64,000 nt of DNA from assembly GCA_020205615.1 (NCBI GenBank), contig CM035152.1, positions 150,030,166-150,094,165 on the forward strand, given 5' to 3'. This DNA is from Panax quinquefolius (taxonomy: Eukaryota > Streptophyta > Magnoliopsida > Apiales > Araliaceae). Below are positions 13,233 through 24,131 of this stretch, in pieces. Positions within the stretch are counted from its first letter, which is position 1. Each line of letters starts with the position of its first letter. The notes beneath the pieces were generated by a model, which saw only the letters and a program-made list of their open reading frames with translations, ran no database searches and had not been told where the DNA came from. Position numbers and translations under genes: made by a program.

Positions 13233-13499
13233 CAACTGAAATAGCAACCCAGTTGAGTGAATTAATTTTGGAGGTTGGGTGAGCCGAGGAGAGGACCAAG
13301 TTGCCTTCATTTCAGTACCAACTAGTACTTGACTTATTTTGGATGTGTATGAGTAAGGACCAAATCTTTATAGCCGACATATGTATTAATCATTCCATCA
13401 ACAAAATGTGCTTATTGATTACTCCCTCCGTCTCCAAAAAAATTGAGTCGGTGACAATTTTCATACAATTAATGTGTTGAACAGAAGTCCTACGTACTT

Positions 13500-14104
13500 T
13501 TTCTGTTCAAAACATTACACCCGAGGAGGCTTGGAGTGGACAAAAACCAATTAAACGTGGATCATTTTAGAATTTTTGATTGCATCGCTTATGCGCATGT
13601 CCTGAATGAGAAAAGTAAGAAGCTTGATGATAAGGGTGAAAAATGTGTCTTTCTTGGTATAAGTGAAGGCTTATAAATTGTTCAATCCACTCACAAACAA
13701 GTCGTGACCAGCAGAGATGTCAGTTTTGATGAGAAAAACACTTGGAATTGGAGCAAAAACTGTTCATAAAAACAGCCAATTATAGACTTTTTATGGAAAA
13801 AACAAAAAAGAAATGCAGCAGCCTCTACAACAACAAATTTTAGCAACTAATATTCCCAAAAACTCACCAACTCCAACAAATGCTGAAAATTCATCAACAA
13901 CAATAGAATCTACTGATGCAGTAGCTGAATCACGTCTCCGCCGTGTTTGAAAGAGGCCCGGAAATTGACCAATCGGAGGATAAAATACTTACTTTGCATT
14001 GTTTTTAGATTATGATCCTACATATTTTTGAAGATGCTGTCGAAAATTCAATTTGGCAGAATAGGATGGAATAATGGATGATGAAATCATGAGTATATTA
14101 GTGA
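13500..14104 (+). pseudogene. Ty1/copia gag-pol fragment between the two gene copies
   Basis: The plus strand, with frameshifts, encodes the copia region after the integrase core. Pieces include EEAWSG.KP, FRIFDCIAYAHVLNEKSKKL, GEKCVFLGISEG and SRDVSFDEKNTWNW (about 13520-13755). A further piece at about 14005-14075 resembles the start of copia reverse transcriptase (DP..FEDAVEN..W). No LTRs are adjacent. It is a scrap separating duplication copies A and B, and its left side has been cut close to the end of copy A. Confidence 0.75.
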
Positions 14105-14566
14105 AGCAAATTCAATGAAGTAATAATTGGCACCATAGAGAAGCGGCCATAAACTAGAGTCTTGACCAATCTGAAAGATTGTTTGATGTAGTTGAAATAA
14201 CCGATTTTTGTTGTTCGATCAAGTAAGGAAAATTAGATGAATTACAATTCTACTCTTCACTACATTAAAAGGGAATTGTTATTTTTGAAATTTTATTTAA
14301 TTATCACACAATAATGTTTCCCATTATAGATGAGTCACACATTAATTAATCCATGACAATAAAATTCTTGAATTTGGAAATACACAATATATGACATACC
14401 CTATGTCCATAACAAAAATATGAAATTAATCTCCATAATTAATTAAATGTAATCACCATACATGCTTTCTAAAAAGAAATACTTGCAGAAATTAAAAAAT
14501 AACACACACACACACACAGAGGATTAAGAATATTACAAGCTTTAATTTACAAGGGTAGAGCAAGAA

Positions 14567-14854
14567 TTAGAAAACAAAGAACATTAAACAACCGAGAAGT
14601 GAACCCCACAGTTGTAGTGAAAATTCTTGTTTACGAATTGCCAATGAAGAAGAAGAAGTACCCGCAGCGGTATATCGCGGCCGCCCCATGGCCCGGATCT
14701 TCTTAATCTCAACTCCTCCTATCTCTAGCTTCCGAGAGCTGAGGTGAACTTGTGTCAACCCACCTTCATGAGCTGAGCATGGAAATGTTTCATGACTTAA
14801 TAAGAGGAAGGCTACCAGTGATACAGATAACAAATATTGCATTATCTTAGACAT
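14567..14854 (-). CDS. Small secreted protein, copy B (95 aa)
   Basis: Tandem paralogue of the gene at 12857-13141, with the same signal peptide, basic centre and hydrophobic tail. It differs by Ile/Met at residue 5, one extra Ser in the Ser run after TAAGT, and Ala/Glu near the tail. An in-frame ATG at 14912-14914 would add 20 residues (MSNLAISTKILALFLLSIKN). It lies only about 18 bases below the TATA box, probably upstream of the transcription start, and copy A has no such frame, so I prefer the ATG at 14854. The central block coding KKIRAMGRPRYTAAG is GC-rich and base-for-base identical in both copies, which fits constraint or recent gene conversion. Confidence 0.7.
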   Translation of the reverse strand: MSKIMQYLLSVSLVAFLLLSHETFPCSAHEGGLTQVHLSSRKLEIGGVEIKKIRAMGRPRYTAAGTSSSSLAIRKQEFSLQLWGSLLGCLMFFVF

Positions 14855-14931
14855 GTTTTTGATTGATAATAAGAAGAGAGCAAGGATTTTTGTGGAGATA
14901 GCTAGGTTGCTCATCTTATTGAGTGGCTGTG

Positions 14932-14946
14932 TATATATTTATATAC
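14932..14946 (-). promoter_or_regulatory. TATA box of copy B
   Basis: GTATATAAATATATA-type element on the minus strand, about 80 bp upstream of the preferred start codon, matching the position in copy A. Confidence 0.6.
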
Positions 14947-15215
14947 TGAAATAGCAATCCAGTTGGCTGAATCAATTTTGGAGGTTGGGTGGGCCGAGGA
15001 GAGGACCAAGTTGCCTTCATTTCAGAACAACTTGACTTATTTTGGATATGTGTACGAGTAAGGACCGAATACACATGTATGAATCATTTGGTCAACATGT
15101 GGCCACTGTTTAGCCGACATATGTATTAGTCATTCGGTCAACAAAATGTATATAATTTATTATTCTCTGTTTCAAAAGAATGAGTCGATGACAATTTTAA
15201 TATAAATTTATGTAG

Positions 15216-15491
15216 TTAAATAATTAAGATATATTATATATATTTTTTTCAATCTATCATTCGATTTTGGATTTGGGTTGGGGGGAATAAATTATTTGTG
15301 ATTTATAAGCCTTGGAAGCTTCTCAATACTTAAAACAATACTACTTTATTACACAGACAAACCATTATACATCTTAATCAAATATTTTAAAGAATGCATG
15401 CATTATGCATACAACTTAATCCCACACGACACCAGACATACATCATATCGACACCACCACAAACATGTTAATAAGAAATGTGGTTAATTAA
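15216..15491. other. Intergenic / sHSP 3' flank
   Basis: AT-rich sequence between duplication copy B and the stop codon of the sHSP fragment. It should contain the sHSP 3' UTR (minus strand). Nothing else recognised. Confidence 0.6.
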
Positions 15492-15801
15492 TTAGCCAGA
15501 GATATCAATCGCCTTGACCTCCGGTTTCTTCACTTCCTCCTTGGGGACAGTCACCGTAAGCACCCCATTCTCCATAGTAGCCTTCACTTGGTCCACCTTG
15601 GCATTATCCGGCAGCCTGAACCGGCGGAAGAACTTTCCGGTGCTCCTTTCGACGCGGTGCCACTTGTCGTTCTTCTCCTCTTGCTCTATGCTTCTCTCTC
15701 CGCTGATCTGGAGGAGCCTTCCGTCTTCCACCTCCACCTTCACCTCCTCTTTCTTCAGCCCGGGCAAATCAGCCATGAAGACGTGCGCCTCGGAGTTTCT
15801 T
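15492..15801 (-). pseudogene. HSP17-CI-like: Class I small heat-shock protein, C-terminal part
   Basis: Encodes the alpha-crystallin domain and tail of a cytosolic class I sHSP, an ATP-independent chaperone that holds unfolding proteins. It begins inside the conserved NSEAHVF segment at the retrotransposon edge. It then reads [42 protein letters not shown] and [11 protein letters not shown], and ends [11 protein letters not shown], with the C-terminal I-x-I motif (IDI). The Met in HVFMADLPG stands where the family usually has Lys, so the in-frame ATG there is internal. About the first 50 residues of a normal protein of roughly 150 are missing. An 11.1-kb Tat element starts at 15802. A matching N-terminus and promoter lie at 26905-27190 on the same strand. 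Confidence 0.9.
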
Positions 15802-16474
15802 TGTTGGGTCGTGATATTTTTATCTCTTTGGTAGAGTATATTGAGGCTTATTCTTTTTTATTCTATTGGGCCTTTATTATTGAATTATGAAAATCATTAA
15901 GCCCGTCATCATATTATTCTCATTTCAAACTTATAAGGCCAAGATTTGGTCGTTGGATCAATCCTTTAGACATTTTAAATATCTACAATCTTTGACAGAA
16001 TGATGAAAAAAGCATGTCGGTTGACTAAAGAACACCCACGTGCATTAATGTGGATGGGATCATAATCGGTCGTGATAATAACAGATGATCAAAAGCGAGA
16101 GAATAAACTACATGCATCGGTAAAGCGAGAACCCATCGGGTAAAGGGAATGTGTCGGAGTAGTAGTGGGTGTTGCGGTAATTGAGCGAGGAGGGTATAAC
16201 TTGGCGAGGAAGTCTCCACCAAGAGGTATGTTCTCTTACACTTCATCATTCGAATCACATACACCACAGAGAAATTATCATTTTCTATATGCATACAGGC
16301 GATATAGCCTCGTTTTTCGATAAACCTTGTGAATTCACATCTCGACTCTCACTTTGAGCTATCCCCGAGCCGAACCAACGTCGTCGAGCTTGTGGTGTTT
16401 ATTGTGTTTACGTTGCGGCGAGGATCGGGGCGTTTTAGGTGATTGGGGCGTGACGAAAGATCTTGGCGTTAACA
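15802..16474 (+). repeat. 5' LTR of the Tat element
   Basis: 673 bp, TGTTGGGTCG...GGCGTTAACA. Nearly collinear with 26236-26904. Mismatches cluster at places where the other copy has CAG, CTG or CCG, for example right-copy GACCTGTAATG against left-copy GACAGAATG. Confidence 0.9.
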
Positions 16475-16492
16475 TTGGCGCGCTAGAAGGAG
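16475..16492 (+). other. Primer-binding site of the Tat element
   Basis: TTGGCGCGCTAGAAGGAG follows the LTR end directly. TTGGCGC starts are usual for Tat and Athila primer sites; I cannot assign the tRNA with certainty. Confidence 0.6.
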
Positions 16493-16509
16493 GGCTCTTT
16501 TCAATCCTG

Positions 16510-18490
16510 ATTGTTTAAATTTGCTTGAAAGATGATGAGGAGTAGAGATGGAACACTTGGAAGGGCGAGATGATGGTCATTAGTTCATCAACGCCTCGTA
16601 TTTCGATGAAGAAGGATCGCTGGGTCCTTCTAAAAGTGCTTTCGTGAGAACACGCGGCTTCTAACCTGATTCGAGAAGAAATTAGTCCAGAAGATCCGTG
16701 GTGGAGCAGACGGAAGTTAGTTTTCAACGCCGATAAAGGCGTGATCCCAATCCGGAGACGGGTAGGCGGTTCATGAACCGGGACTCATCGTAAAGTGGTC
16801 GAGAAACCAGAGCTACCAAGTTGGCGAAGATGGCGAACGAAGGCGATAAGGCTTTGGAGGTTCTGTTAAAACAAAGGGAAGATATAGCCGAAACGGATGC
16901 TTGGTGAATGAGTTGAGAGACGAAGCATCTAGCCATATTCATTCAGAAGGACGAAGTAGGCATAAGGAGGTACCCGTCGGAAGGGTAAGGAGCCGGAACA
17001 TTCTATGCGTGTGTCGGGGATCATTCTCGCGATGGGAGGAGATCGAGGAAGCGAAACGCCTTGACCTCGAAGAAAAATGATGGCGATCGTTAGATCGATT
17101 CATCACAACGATGAAAGAGCGAAGAAAGCGGTCGAGAGAAATTATGCGAGAAAACCCGAAGAGAGAATACTGTCACTGAATCGTTCTCATCGTGAGGATG
17201 AGATTTTACGACTTAATAAATCGAAAAGTCCGCATGAAGCGGTGAGATCGGCGAGGAAGGGTCGATCCATTCAAAACCTAATGTCGCCCGGAGAAGAGAT
17301 CTCATCTCATCACAACGAAGGTGTTGATTTTGTGGTTAGAGAGTTGAAAGAACTCAAAAACAATTGGTGAGGTCCAACGGTGAAGGATATTACGGTAAGA
17401 AGGCGTCCCCTTTTCCTCTGATATTCTCTCGGGGAGAAAGCGGATGCTACCAAAAGTTACCTCGCGTGGAAAGCTATGATGGGTCGAGAGATCCTTATGA
17501 CCATAGTCGAGGCGTTGGCCAGACTAATGGATTACTATGACTTTCTTGATCTTTTAAATGTCACACTTTTGTCACTACTTTGAGAAAAGGCGCCAGGGCG
17601 GTGGATGGGGACTTTACCATCGGATTCTATCTCCTCGTGGACTGAACTTTGTGATAAGTTCCATGCTTTCGTTTTGGAAGCAATAGAAGAAGGGGAAGCT
17701 TCTGAAGCTCTTTAAAGACAAGTCCGTGATTTCACCAATGAATCTTTAGGCGATATGTAAAGAGGTTTAGGGGAAGCGGTCGGACGGTGTCCGATCTTAA
17801 TGATCTCAAGTTGTTGGATTGTTCCGAATGGGTTTGATCTAGTTAAATCGGAGAAATTGGTAAAGAAATTGATGTTTCACCATCCGAAAAGCTAGCGAAG
17901 CCTTTGACAAGGCAGGGCTATATTGTTGTGGAAGAGGCTATGAATATCTGAAGAATCCTTCTTTGAGCCAATTAAAGGAGGTAGAGGTTCCCAAGTCCGA
18001 TGTTGATCGAGAGAAGAGGGGAGGATACAACGAAAGGCGGGAAGGTAGTTCGAAGAAATACAGATAACTTCGTGGCGACAAGCGTGATCGTTCGTACTGT
18101 TCTACTACCCCGAAGGTTAATAAGGTTTATACCCGGTTGAATCTGAGAGAGTCGATAATTTTGGATCGGATCCGAAACCGACCTTTCTTTGAACCACCTC
18201 GTGATAATTACAAAAAAGCGGGACATGGCAACCCTCGCAAATATTGTGGTTATCATCAAGTTCTTTGGTCGTGACACTAATGAGTGTTGTAATTTAAAGG
18301 ATTTTGTAGAAAGCAAGATTAAAAGTGGCTTCTTGATTCAATATGTGGTGAGAAAGATAATCGAGATCGGCGAGTTATCAATCGTCACTGCTTCAAACAG
18401 GTTCAAGTACTGCTTTATTCAAAATGCTCCACCACCGCCAAGCGAAGTCGTTGATGTAATAATAATGGTGGATGCATTGGGAAATTAGTA
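16510..18490 (+). pseudogene. Tat gag region
   Basis: Encodes the capsid precursor, with frame breaks. A charged N-terminal part is best preserved at 17077-17370 (97 codons, rich in Arg/Glu/Lys). The retrotransposon gag domain follows at about 17450-17830, with pieces YDGSRDPYDH, KCHTFVTTLRKGAR and CDKFHAF. A Tat-type zinc motif is at about 18235-18335, reading YCGYHQ then TNECCNLKDFVESKIKSGF. No single open frame spans it; indels interrupt every 200-400 bp. Confidence 0.75.
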
Positions 18491-18589
18491 GGGAAGAAGA
18501 GGAGGTCTTATCTTGATTCGATTATGTCGATAACGATGCTACTCGAAGGTTGACGAGCCTTTCCCGAGAACTGTTATTTCATTTACGGA

Positions 18590-19303
18590 TCACGGATTAT
18601 CCTTGAACCCATTGAACCGCATGAAGGGGCCTTTGGTGATACAACGGTATGAAGTGGGCTCGATGGATGTGAAACGCATCTTGATAGATAACGGATCTTG
18701 ATGGACATTCTTTATGCCCATGCTTATCAAAGAATGCATCTCGATGGGCACAAAATGGAGGTCGGACAGGAGGCTCCTCTATATGGTTTCGACAACGATC
18801 CAGTCAAAGTGGCAGGCACTATTGAACTTCCTCATCGTCTTGACACATTCCCAACAGAAGTGGAGATAACTTGTAAATTTTATGTTGTGCATGTGGATTC
18901 GGCCTACAACGCCATTTTGGGAAGACCTACGTTGACAGCTCTTCAAGCTGTAACTTCCATCCCACATTTCAAAATCAAATTCCCCAAAGCACATGGAGTA
19001 GGAGAGGTGATGGGTGACTTGGATCTGGCAGGAGATGTTATCGAATTACGTCATTTCATCCGGAATGGGGTTGATAAACAAAGAAAGACGATGGCAATTG
19101 AAATTGAACCCTTCACCGAGGCAGCACTCGAACCATTGGTGATCCCATTGGGGACGGAGGAGATTGAATTGGTCATCGGAAAGCCGGACAAGACAGTGAG
19201 GATTGGTTGGGCTTGCGAAACCTCTTCGGACAAATCTTATGGAACTCTTACGATCCTATGTCGATATTTTTGCATGGGAACCACAAGACATGCCCAGAGT
19301 TAG
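18590..19303 (+). pseudogene. Tat protease region
   Basis: Aspartic protease of the polyprotein. The active-site region reads RILIDNGS (about 18670-18695), an Asn-containing variant of the DTGS motif, followed after a one-base frame break by MDILYAHAYQRMHLDG. The family block YNAILGRPTLTALQAV is at about 18904-18950. The open frame 18698-19303 (201 codons) continues into the linker before reverse transcriptase. It is the longest intact frame of this element. Confidence 0.8.
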
Positions 19304-19329
19304 CCGGGAAGGTTCTTGAGCATAAATCG

Positions 19330-20010
19330 GAGATAGATCCTTGAAGAAGCGATTAAATCGGAAGAGGCGGATATTTGCTCTAGAGTGTCAAAAGATCATC
19401 GATGAAGAGGTTGCGAAATTGCTGGCTGCTGACTTCATCTACGAGATTGATTACCCGGAGTGGATAGCAAATGTAGTATTGGTGCAGAAGCATAATGGAA
19501 AGTGGCGAGTTTGCATCGACTACACCGACCTCAACAAAGCCTGTCCGAAGGACTTTTATCCTCTGCCCCATATCGATCAGTTAATCGATGCCACTTCGGG
19601 GTATGCATTACTAAGTTTTATGGATGCTTTTTCAGGTTATCATCAAATATCTATGTGCAAAGAAGACATTCCAAAAACAGCATTCATTACACACAGATCG
19701 TCGGTGTATGCATACAAAAAAATGACTTTTGGCCTCATTAATCTTTGGAGCTACCTATCGAGAGGATGATGAACTTCATATTCGATGAGCAATTTGGGGA
19801 GGAACATGGAGGTTTATGTAGATGATATGATCGTAAAGAGTATGCAAATTGAAAACATTTGGACGATCTAGAGGAGTGCTTTCAAACTATTCGTTTTATC
19901 GTCAAATTGAGACTTAATCCAGCCAAATGTACTTTCGGCCTTGGTCTTTGGAAAGTTTACGGGTTATCTGATCGATCGAAAGGGGCATCGAGGCTAATCC
20001 AGAGAAGATC
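19330..20010 (+). pseudogene. Tat reverse transcriptase
   Basis: The open frame 19341-19769 holds the fingers and the first catalytic Asp: KWRVCIDYTDLNKACPKD, PLPHIDQLID, FMDAFSGYHQI, DIPKTAFIT. After a frameshift near 19745, the second part carries MMNFIFDEQFG and the catalytic YVDDMIVKS (19815-19841). PAKCTFGLG and GYLIDRKGIEANPEKI follow. YVDDM rather than FIDDI is characteristic of the Tat/Athila side of the gypsy tree. Several single-base indels break the frame. Confidence 0.9.
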
Positions 20011-20249
20011 CGAGCCATCCTCGACATGAAGAAGACTCTCGATCATTCAAAGACGTTCAACGTCATCGACCGGTAGGATTAACGGCTTTAAGGAGGTTAA
20101 ATCGCCAGATCTGCGCGAGAGATGTCTTCCTTTCTTTGACACATTAAAGGGACCAAGAATGCGAAGACGTTCCGAGTGGACTTCCGAGTGTGAAGACGCT
20201 TTCCAAAGTATAAAGACGTATCTCTTGGCTCCTTTATTAGTCAAGCTTT

Positions 20250-21080
20250 GTCCAGCAGAGACTTTATATTTGTACCTTGCGGCGATTCTTTAGCGATTGG
20301 AGCGATTTTGATTCGGAAGATCGGTGGGAAGCGACATCCGGTCTATTACGTCGACCCGTCCTACGAGATCTTTGAAACCGGTATCCTAACATTGAGAAAT
20401 TTGCCTTTGCTTTAATAATTGCCGGTGAAAGCTTGGCGATATTTTCAAGGTCGACTCTCTGGTCGTCTACGGATCGACCATTGAAGAAGGTGATGAGCAA
20501 GCCGGAGGTCTCGGGTAGACTAGCGGCATGGACTATGGAGTTGTCGATTTTTTATCGAGTATCATCCCCGAATCGCCATCAAAGGCCAAGCCACAGGCGA
20601 CTTTATGGTAGAATGCTTTCGTTCACCGGCGAATCTGAAATTCTTGGAGGTGAATCTTCCGATCGAAGCGAGTGGTAGTTCTTCGGCAAGGTCGAAGGCG
20701 TGGGCGTTGTATGCGAGATGGATCCTCTACGATGACATTAGTGGGCGGGAATTATTTTAATAAGTCCGGAGGATTCAAGGTCCAATGAGCCATCGATTCG
20801 GGTTTAAAGCAACGAATAATGAAATTTGAGTGCAAGGCGGTGTTAGCGGTGTCCGATTAGCGAAGAGTCTCGAAGTCCAACGAGTTAATTATCTATAGTG
20901 ATTCTCGGTTGGTCGTTAAGCATTTGCCGGAGATTATGAAGCTCGTGGGACCCGAATGATCAAATATCTGGCGGAGTTAAGAAACCAACTTCAATTTTTT
21001 GCTTCGTCACGAGTTTGAGTATATAGGCATAACGCGAACGACAATTCTCTGCTGATGCTTTGTCGAAATTGGCCACTACG
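20250..21080 (+). pseudogene. Tat RNase H and second RNase H-like region
   Basis: The first part (about 20260-20580) reads with frame changes as LYLYLAA, AIGAILIRKIGGKRHPVYYV, IEKFAFALIIAGE, then KVMSKPEVSGRLAAWTMELS. These are the RNase H and connection motifs of Tat elements. The second part (about 20690-21080) keeps GIIL.SPE, SDSRLVVK-like and ALSKLATTDAR pieces, in the position where Tat elements carry an additional RNase H domain. The second assignment is less sure, because the frame changes every 50-100 bases. Confidence 0.65.
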
Positions 21081-21089
21081 GATGCGAGA

Positions 21090-22390
21090 TGTCTTTCATG
21101 GATCGGTGTATTTGGAAATTTTCGTGATAGAAAGTGTTGACCTGAAAACGATGATGTGCATCGAGCGAACAAACCGTTGGATGACCCCCTACATTGAGTA
21201 TTTGGCGATGGCGTCCTTCCTTGGATCAAATCTTGTGAAAGAAGATCAAGTCAAGAGTACTAATTTCACTTATTGATGGGGATCTTTATCGATTGGCATT
21301 TTCCTCACCATTATTGAAATGTTTGGTTCGTCCAAAATAGGTATGCTCTTGGGGAAGTTCATGAAGGATTTTCTTGGTGATCATATGGTACCAAGTCTTT
21401 GGCACATAAAGTACTTCGACAAGGTTTCTTATTGGTAAACAATTTTCAAAGAAGCTCTGATGCGTCGAAGAAATGTGAAAATGCCACTTCGATAGTCCGG
21501 TCCCATATCGACCACCGGAAGAGTTATACTCGATTCTATCTCCTATACCCTTCATTTATGCTGGGGTGGATATATTGGGACCAGTTACCTAAAGCTAAAG
21601 GTCGAGTTAGCTTAAATTATAGTTCTTATTGATTATATGACTAAGTGGGTAGAGGCGAAACCACTTGATCGATATGAGCAGAGTGCTTAAAGTTTATAAA
21701 GGAGTGCAGTGGTGTTTCGCCGGGATCCCTAAGGTATTGATATCGGACAATGGGCGCTGATTCGTGGGTTCAAAATTTGAAGAATTTTTGAGCGATTTGG
21801 GATTCAAGACAAGAAGACTTCGTGGCTCATCCACGGTCGAATGGGCAAGTTGAGGTGACTAACGGAATGACTGAATGGAATAAAGCGTAGATTGGATAAA
21901 GCTAAGGGAGATGGCGGAAGAATTCTTTGGCGTCTTTGTGGGCATCTGCGAACTACGCCGAGGACTACTACGGGATTCGCCCTTCCGATTGCTTTATGGT
22001 GCGATGCCTTAGTCCCAATCGAATTCGGATCTCCAAGTCTTGGTGAGTCAATTCAAAGAAATCTACAACGATGAAGGACCCAAGGCTAACTTGGACTGCT
22101 AGAGACGAAGTCGAGAGAGAAGCTTTAATCAAATTGGTACGCTTATCAACGAAGGGTGGCCAAACATTATAACAAGGGCGTCAAAACTTCGTAGATTCAA
22201 GTAGGAGACTTCGTTCTTAGAAAGCCAAAACCTACGCCTCAAAACACGGAAAGCTAATGCTTAGAATTGGGAAGGGCCATATGAAGTGATCGAAGTACCA
22301 AAGCCGTACTTATCGATTAAAGGCACTTGATGGTTCCGAGATCAAGAATACTTGGCATCTTTGGCGGGCTTTTAAGTATTTTCAATAAAG
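21090..22390 (+). pseudogene. Tat integrase
   Basis: Inserts the cDNA into the host chromosome. Recognisable pieces are a DTWM-like linker (TNRWMTPYIEYL, 21170-21205), a HHCC zinc-region remnant (AHKVLRQGF, 21400-21425), and a core with IDYMTKWVEAKPL (about 21628-21667). SDNG.RFV at about 21745 holds the second Asp, and HPRSNGQVEVTN (about 21830-21865) holds the Glu. A C-terminal stretch follows to about 22390. All catalytic positions seem present, but frames are broken. Confidence 0.75.
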
Positions 22391-22462
22391 TTTAAATCGG
22401 TTCATCGAAGTCCATACATGTTGTTTGATATCAATAAAGATCACTTTTCCACAAATTATCAC

Positions 22463-23006
22463 CGGTCTTATTGGTCCGATGGTCACTTCTGATGGTGTAA
22501 GGAGGTATGGTAGGACTCATTGGCCATTCGATGGTAGCCCCAGTCCTTTTGGTCCTATATTGATCTTATCGAGGTGGTAAGTCGATGGTCACTATTGGTC
22601 CGATGGTCACTATGGTGTATGGAGGAGTATGGTAGGACTCACCTTTTGGTCCATTCGATGGTAGCCCCGTGTCCTTTGGTCCTATATTGATCTTATCGAT
22701 GGTGGGTAAGTCGATGGTCACTATTGGTCCGATGGTCATGATGGTGGTATCACTATGGTGTAAGGAGGTATGGTAGGACTCATTTGGCCATTCGATGGTA
22801 GCCCAGTCCTTTTGGTCTATATTGATCTTATCGGTGTAAGTGGTAGGTAAGTCAATGGTAGTCACTATTGGTCTATATGGTCACTATGGTGTAAAGAGGT
22901 ATGGTAGGACTCATTTGGCCATTCGATGGTAGCCCCAGTCCTTTAGCCCCAGTCCTATATTGATCTTATTGATCTTATCGGTGGTAAGTCAATGGTCATT
23001 ATTAAT
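22463..23006 (+). repeat. Tandem repeat in the 3' untranslated part of the Tat element
   Basis: About four imperfect units of 120-150 bp. Each contains 'tatggtaggactcat', 'ccattcgatggtagcccc' and 'tatattgatcttatcg'. It lies directly after integrase. Tat/Ogre elements commonly carry such arrays here. Confidence 0.85.
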
Positions 23007-23402
23007 CCTTATGTCTTTGTTCTTATCTCATTTGTCGTCCAAATTTACTTCACGTATGGTGATCTCACTCTTGATGCATCATGAGTATAAGTTATTTATT
23101 TTGTTTAAGTGTTGAGTTCAGTTTATTTAGTTCAGTTAACTTGAATCCTGTCCGTAAAATTCAATTCACTTCATTGCATAAGTTAACTGTTATATGCCAT
23201 ATCTAGTTCATTAGTTCAACTTATTGACACTAAGTTATTGACAAGATACTGATCGGAACCGAAGTCATAATCAATACAGTTAAAGATTTATCAATAAGCA
23301 TAAAATGTTCATTTCATTTAAGTCAATTGTAAATTAATTACATGAACATGAAAAGTTTAAAGTAGTTAAATATTTACATAGAATCAAAAACATGATATAT
23401 AT
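23007..23402. other. Tat non-coding spacer
   Basis: AT-rich sequence with short TTCAGTTCA-like repeats (about 23105-23230), between the tandem repeat and the end of the antisense gene. Probably contains the antisense gene's 3' untranslated region. Confidence 0.5.
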
Positions 23403-24045
23403 TCAGGCACCGCCTTCATCATCGGAATTGAGCAGTGCCGAGTCCAGCTGAGCAGCAGATAGCTTCTCTTTCCCTCGTTCCCGACAGTCCTCATATCCCT
23501 CCGAATAAACCTTCATGATCTCTACATTAAGTTCATCCGAGTCTCTATACTCTTTGAATCGCTTAGGAGCTCTTGATCGGAATGGGGCCTCGTCCCTCAA
23601 GGTCCTTTATCTTATGGCGGAGCTTGTGACGCTTGGCCTTATGCCTTCGGACTTCATCTTGAATCCTCGTCTCAGCCTCACCAAGTTGTAGGACTAGGCT
23701 TCGATTGGCTGAAGAAAACTCCTCATTTTTCGCCTTCAGGAGTAAGTTCTCTTCAACCAAACCGGCATTCGGTTGGTCGAGGTTTGTTGGTACGGCTTCT
23801 TGACGCGCAACCCAACCCATCCCTCAATGGCCCCTTTAGTTCGTCATCGGATGTCTTCAAATCCATCTTGGCCCGATCCAATTCTATCTCAAGGCCGTTG
23901 ATGGTATGAAAAGCATCTTCACGACCAAATTTTCTTTCTCGGTCCAAGGTCGATTTCAAAGATGTTTATCTCTTGGCGCATGAAATCTTCCTCGACCTCT
24001 CCATTTATATGTCTCGGACGCGATGATCCAAGAAAACGACGATAA

Positions 24046-24131
24046 CTGCATATTTTCAAGATATTCAAGTTAACGTATAAAATGCTCGAAAGAAAAATAG
24101 AGATGTAGAGGAAGAAGTGATTATTATTTAC
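24046..24131 (-). other. Intron 2 of the Tat antisense gene
   Basis: 86 nt on the minus strand, AAG/GTAAATAAT at the donor and ATATGCAG/TT at the acceptor, AT-rich inside. It follows the coding stretch DEGMSYLAK and precedes the coiled-coil exon. Confidence 0.65.

Larger units (their letters stand above)
12525..13480. repeat. Segmental duplication, copy A
   Basis: Collinear with 14105-15215. It includes the small secreted-protein gene, its TATA box and upstream region, and about 330 bp beyond the stop. The far end contains ACTCCCTCCGTCTCC (about 13421), the terminal motif style of Stowaway/mariner MITEs. Flanks differ by substitutions and indels, the coding part much less. Confidence 0.85.
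14105..15215. repeat. Segmental duplication, copy B
   Basis: Collinear with 12525-13480 and longer because of indels, among them an extra 'cccatgtccataacaaaa..' block downstream of the gene (about 14320-14470) and a (CA)n run at 14504-14517. Coding identity is visibly higher than that of the flanks. Confidence 0.85.

Noticed and set aside
15492..15776. A complete 94-aa sHSP starting at MADLPG
   Set aside because: That Met is internal (HVFMADLPG); conserved codons continue upstream to the LTR edge, so it is a truncated gene.
15514..15890. Plus-strand ORFs of 100-106 codons
   Set aside because: Shadow frames opposite the conserved sHSP coding sequence and the Tat LTR start.
22566..22865. 99-codon minus-strand ORF rich in Thr/Ile/Gly
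   Set aside because: Lies within the Tat tandem repeat and repeats with it.
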